Source of the DNA: Bacillota bacterium
GTDB lineage: Bacteria > Bacillota > Desulfitobacteriia > Desulfitobacteriales > JAJXUE01
DNA length: 52,334 bases
Reading direction: 5' to 3'
NCBI GenBank assembly: GCA_021811155.1
Contig: JAJZPO010000008.1
Location: forward strand, 1 to 52,334
Shown: one piece after another, positions 50,261 to 52,334 of the stretch
How the letters are laid out: every line of letters begins with the position of its first letter
How positions within the stretch are numbered: position 1 is the first letter of the stretch
Notes under the pieces: generated by a model
Told to the model about the DNA's origin: nothing
The model's input: the letters and a program-made list of their open reading frames with translations, nothing else
The model's database searches: none
Position numbers and translations under genes: made by a program

Positions 50261-51046
50261 ATGCTCAAGAACTGGGCGAACATCAGGATGTACGACCTGA
50301 CCCAAAAGCTCAGCCACCTCACCCCGCCCTGGCCCACCTATGAACCGCTCCAGATCAAATTCTTCAAGCGCCTGAGCTCGAACGGCGCCAACGGCCAGCT
50401 GATCACAACCTCGAACCACGTGGGCACGCACCTGGACGGCTCCCTGCACTTCTGCACCCACGGCCGGGATATCGCCTCCATTCCGCTCACCGACCTTGTA
50501 GCGGAAGGCGTGGTGGTGGACCTGAGCGACATAGCGGAAGACTACGGCATCTACACCTCAAAAGACATTACGGACCGGGTGGAAGTGAAGAAGGGCGACA
50601 TCCTGATCATCAACACCGGCTATCACAGGTACGCCTGGGACCAGCCGGAAGCGGACGAAGTGCGCTACATGGTAAAACACCCAGGGCCGACCCGGGAATT
50701 CGCCCAGTGGTGCCGGGAGATGGAGTTCAAGTGGATCGGGGTAGACTGCGGCTCGGCCGACCATCCCATGAACACCAAAATCCGTGAATGGGCGCCGCGC
50801 CAGGCTGTCGAATGTGAACAGTATTTCCGGGAGAAATTCGGCAAGTCCATAGAGCAGATCTTTCCGCCTGACCACTACCAGCTGATGCACGTAGACCTGT
50901 TCCCCTATGACATTATTCATGCCGAAAACCTGGGCGGCGACATTGACCAGATTCTGAACAAGCGCCTGATTATCGGCAGCTATCCTTGGCGCTTTGAAGG
51001 CGGCGAGTCATCAATCTGCCGGATTGTGGCTTATGACGAAGCATAA
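50261..51046 (+). CDS. Cyclase-family (PF04199-like) metal-dependent hydrolase
   Basis: The 261-residue enzyme has the metal-binding motif HVGTHLDGSLHF at about 51-62, the HxGTHxDxxxH signature of kynurenine formamidase and isatin hydrolase relatives. Further residues are GVDCGSADHP at about 165 and HVDLFPYDIIHAENLGGD at about 210. Members open cyclic amides or cleave formamides. Here it may open a ring or amide in the pathway that ends in a carbamoyl group (inference). CCAAAAGGAGAGG lies before the ATG. It overlaps the carbamate kinase start and stands inside two inverted MITE-like copies. Confidence 0.9.
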   Translation: MLKNWANIRMYDLTQKLSHLTPPWPTYEPLQIKFFKRLSSNGANGQLITTSNHVGTHLDGSLHFCTHGRDIASIPLTDLVAEGVVVDLSDIAEDYGIYTSKDITDRVEVKKGDILIINTGYHRYAWDQPEADEVRYMVKHPGPTREFAQWCREMEFKWIGVDCGSADHPMNTKIREWAPRQAVECEQYFREKFGKSIEQIFPPDHYQLMHVDLFPYDIIHAENLGGDIDQILNKRLIIGSYPWRFEGGESSICRIVAYDEA

Positions 51047-51980
51047 GACCCTCGTCCTGGCTTTTGGCGGCAATGCCATCACCCGCCAGGGCCAGCGTGG
51101 AACCTTCCAGGAGCAGTTGGAGAATATTGAGCTGAGCTGCCGCGACGTGGTGGAACTGGCCCGTCTGGGTTACCGCATGGTCATTACCCACGGCAACGGA
51201 CCCCAGGTAGGCAGCATCTTGATCAAAAACGAGCTGGCCAAAGATGTCCTGCCGCCCATGCCTCTGGATGTGTGCGTGGCCAATACCCAGGGATCTCTGG
51301 GGTTTGGCATAGCCCAGGTGCTCCAGAACATGCTGCTGAAAGCCGGGGTAAGGCGGGAAGTGGCAGCCCTGGTTACCCGGGTCCGGGTTGACCCGGGGGA
51401 TGAGGCCTTCTCCAACCCCAGCAAGCCTGTAGGCCCCTTTTTTACCCGGGCGGAAGCGGAGGAGCAGACAAGGAGCAAGGGCTATGCCATGCGCGAGGAC
51501 AGCGGCCGGGGCTGGCGCCGGGTGGTCCCGTCCCCCCGCCCGCTGGAAATTCTGGAAGGCAGGGTCATCCGGCAGTTGTTGGAACAGGAAGTAGTTGTGG
51601 TGGCGGCGGGAGGAGGGGGCATCCCTGTGGTGCGGGACAACTCGGAGTACAGGGGCGTGGAAGCGGTGATAGACAAGGACCTCGCGGCTCTGAGACTGGC
51701 CCTGGATGTGGGGGCAGCAGGACTCGTTATCCTGACCGGTGTGCCCAAAGTATACCTGAATTACGGCCGGCCAAACCAGGAAGCCCTGGAGAAAATGACA
51801 GCGTCCCAGGCGGAGTCATACCTGAAAGCCGGGCAGTTTCCGGCGGGCAGCATGGGACCGAAAATCGAAGCGGCCGCGGAATTTGTCAAACAGACCGGAG
51901 GCACGGCGCTGATTACCGACCCAGCCAACTTACAGGCCGCCCTCCATGGGGAAACCGGCACCAGGATAGCAAAGACCTAG
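51033..51980 (+). CDS. arcC: Carbamate kinase
   Basis: The 315-residue protein is a normal-length carbamate kinase. It has LVLAFGGNAITRQGQ at the start, ITHGNGPQVGSILIKNELAK, VVAAGGGGIPVV, EAVIDKDLAA and SMGPKIEAAAEFV, all family motifs. It makes ATP and carbamate from carbamoyl phosphate and ADP. In E. coli allantoin breakdown a carbamate kinase (AllK) works after oxamate carbamoyltransferase. ATG 51033 overlaps the hydrolase stop by 14 bases and has no own ribosome binding site, so it depends on coupling. The longer reading from 50994 runs into the hydrolase. Confidence 0.94.
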   Translation: MTKHKTLVLAFGGNAITRQGQRGTFQEQLENIELSCRDVVELARLGYRMVITHGNGPQVGSILIKNELAKDVLPPMPLDVCVANTQGSLGFGIAQVLQNMLLKAGVRREVAALVTRVRVDPGDEAFSNPSKPVGPFFTRAEAEEQTRSKGYAMREDSGRGWRRVVPSPRPLEILEGRVIRQLLEQEVVVVAAGGGGIPVVRDNSEYRGVEAVIDKDLAALRLALDVGAAGLVILTGVPKVYLNYGRPNQEALEKMTASQAESYLKAGQFPAGSMGPKIEAAAEFVKQTGGTALITDPANLQAALHGETGTRIAKT

Positions 51981-52014
51981 TGGGCAGGCGGAAACAAGCC
52001 TTTTGGGTCTGCTT

Positions 52015-52334
52015 GGGTCGAATTTTCTTTCTGCTCCGCTCAGCAGACTACGTCGCCTAGCATGCTATTCGGCTCGCTTCCTCATTGACCTTCCCACCAA
52101 TCTTTAGAACTATGAAAGTAGTGGGACCCCTGGCCGCAAACGTAGCCAGCATGCATAATGGGGCCCCCACGAAATTTCATCCTGAAAAACAATCCCAAGA
52201 ATTTCGTGGGGATAAGGAAGCGAGCATTCGTGCCAAATTGGGGTCCCCACGAAATTAAGTCCCAAGAGAAGTGCACCGGAATTTCGTGGGGTAATCGGAA
52301 GGGCGCTCGCCGAGCATGCTAACGGCTCCTCCGT
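52015..52334 (-). mobile_element. MITE-like element, right copy, inverted, cut by window edge
   Basis: Reverse complement of the left copy over nearly its whole length. The identity extends ten bases past the terminal repeat on the inner side (GGGTCTGCTT at 52005 against AAGCAGACCC at 50227). It contains about 60 extra bases with a second TTTCGTGGGG-type stem. The outer end lies outside the window. Confidence 0.8.

Overview
The window looks like a piece of an anaerobic, probably spore-forming Clostridia genome, with a Peptococcaceae-like metal- or syntrophy-associated bacterium as the best guess. The reasons are strong Gram-positive ribosome binding sites, frequent GTG and TTG starts, exact matches to the Spo0A box, TTG/GTG-started secreted multiheme c-type cytochromes, and a menaquinone-type diheme succinate dehydrogenase/fumarate reductase. 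The genus cannot be fixed from sequence alone.

Layout. 1-1.4 kb: a universal stress protein cut by the window edge and a soluble chemoreceptor, both on the minus strand. 1.6-6.1 kb: a three-subunit molybdenum hydroxylase (FAD, 2Fe-2S, Mo) with an IclR regulator. 6.6-32.7 kb: a large electron-transfer island. It holds a lone membrane-anchored decaheme cytochrome and four copies of one cassette: [NapC/NirT-type 12-heme cytochrome] - [membrane-anchored TPR protein] - [membrane-anchored NHL propeller] - [secreted hexaheme cytochrome]. Cassettes A and B are tandem on plus (8.4-13.0 and 13.4-17.9 kb) and C is on minus (25.7-21.0 kb). D (28.8-32.0 kb) lacks the 12-heme member and follows a histidine kinase/LytTR regulator pair. 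An octaheme protein with beta-sandwich repeats lies between B and C. The likely reading is menaquinol -> membrane 12-heme cytochrome -> surface hexaheme proteins, with TPR and NHL proteins as scaffolds.

32.7-34.6 kb: a repeat-rich stretch with REP palindromes, a hypothetical gene and two group II intron 3-prime tails. 34.6-40.9 kb: an unusual AAA+ regulator (Rossmann + PAS + AAA+ without GAFTGA), sdhCAB/frd-type genes and a malic enzyme. These would link C4-dicarboxylate metabolism to the quinone pool that may feed the cytochromes. 41.3 kb: a small membrane protein.

42.3-52.0 kb: a second three-subunit molybdenum hydroxylase, then DUF2877, FdrA and DUF1116 proteins (related to the E. coli set reported as oxamate carbamoyltransferase), a cyclase-family metal hydrolase and a carbamate kinase. 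Together these suggest oxidation of an N-heterocycle, ring or amide hydrolysis, a carbamoyl transfer and ATP recovery from carbamoyl phosphate. The hydrolase-kinase pair is bracketed by two inverted copies of a MITE-like element. Repeats with strong secondary structure are scattered through the window. I saw no rRNA, tRNA or CRISPR array.
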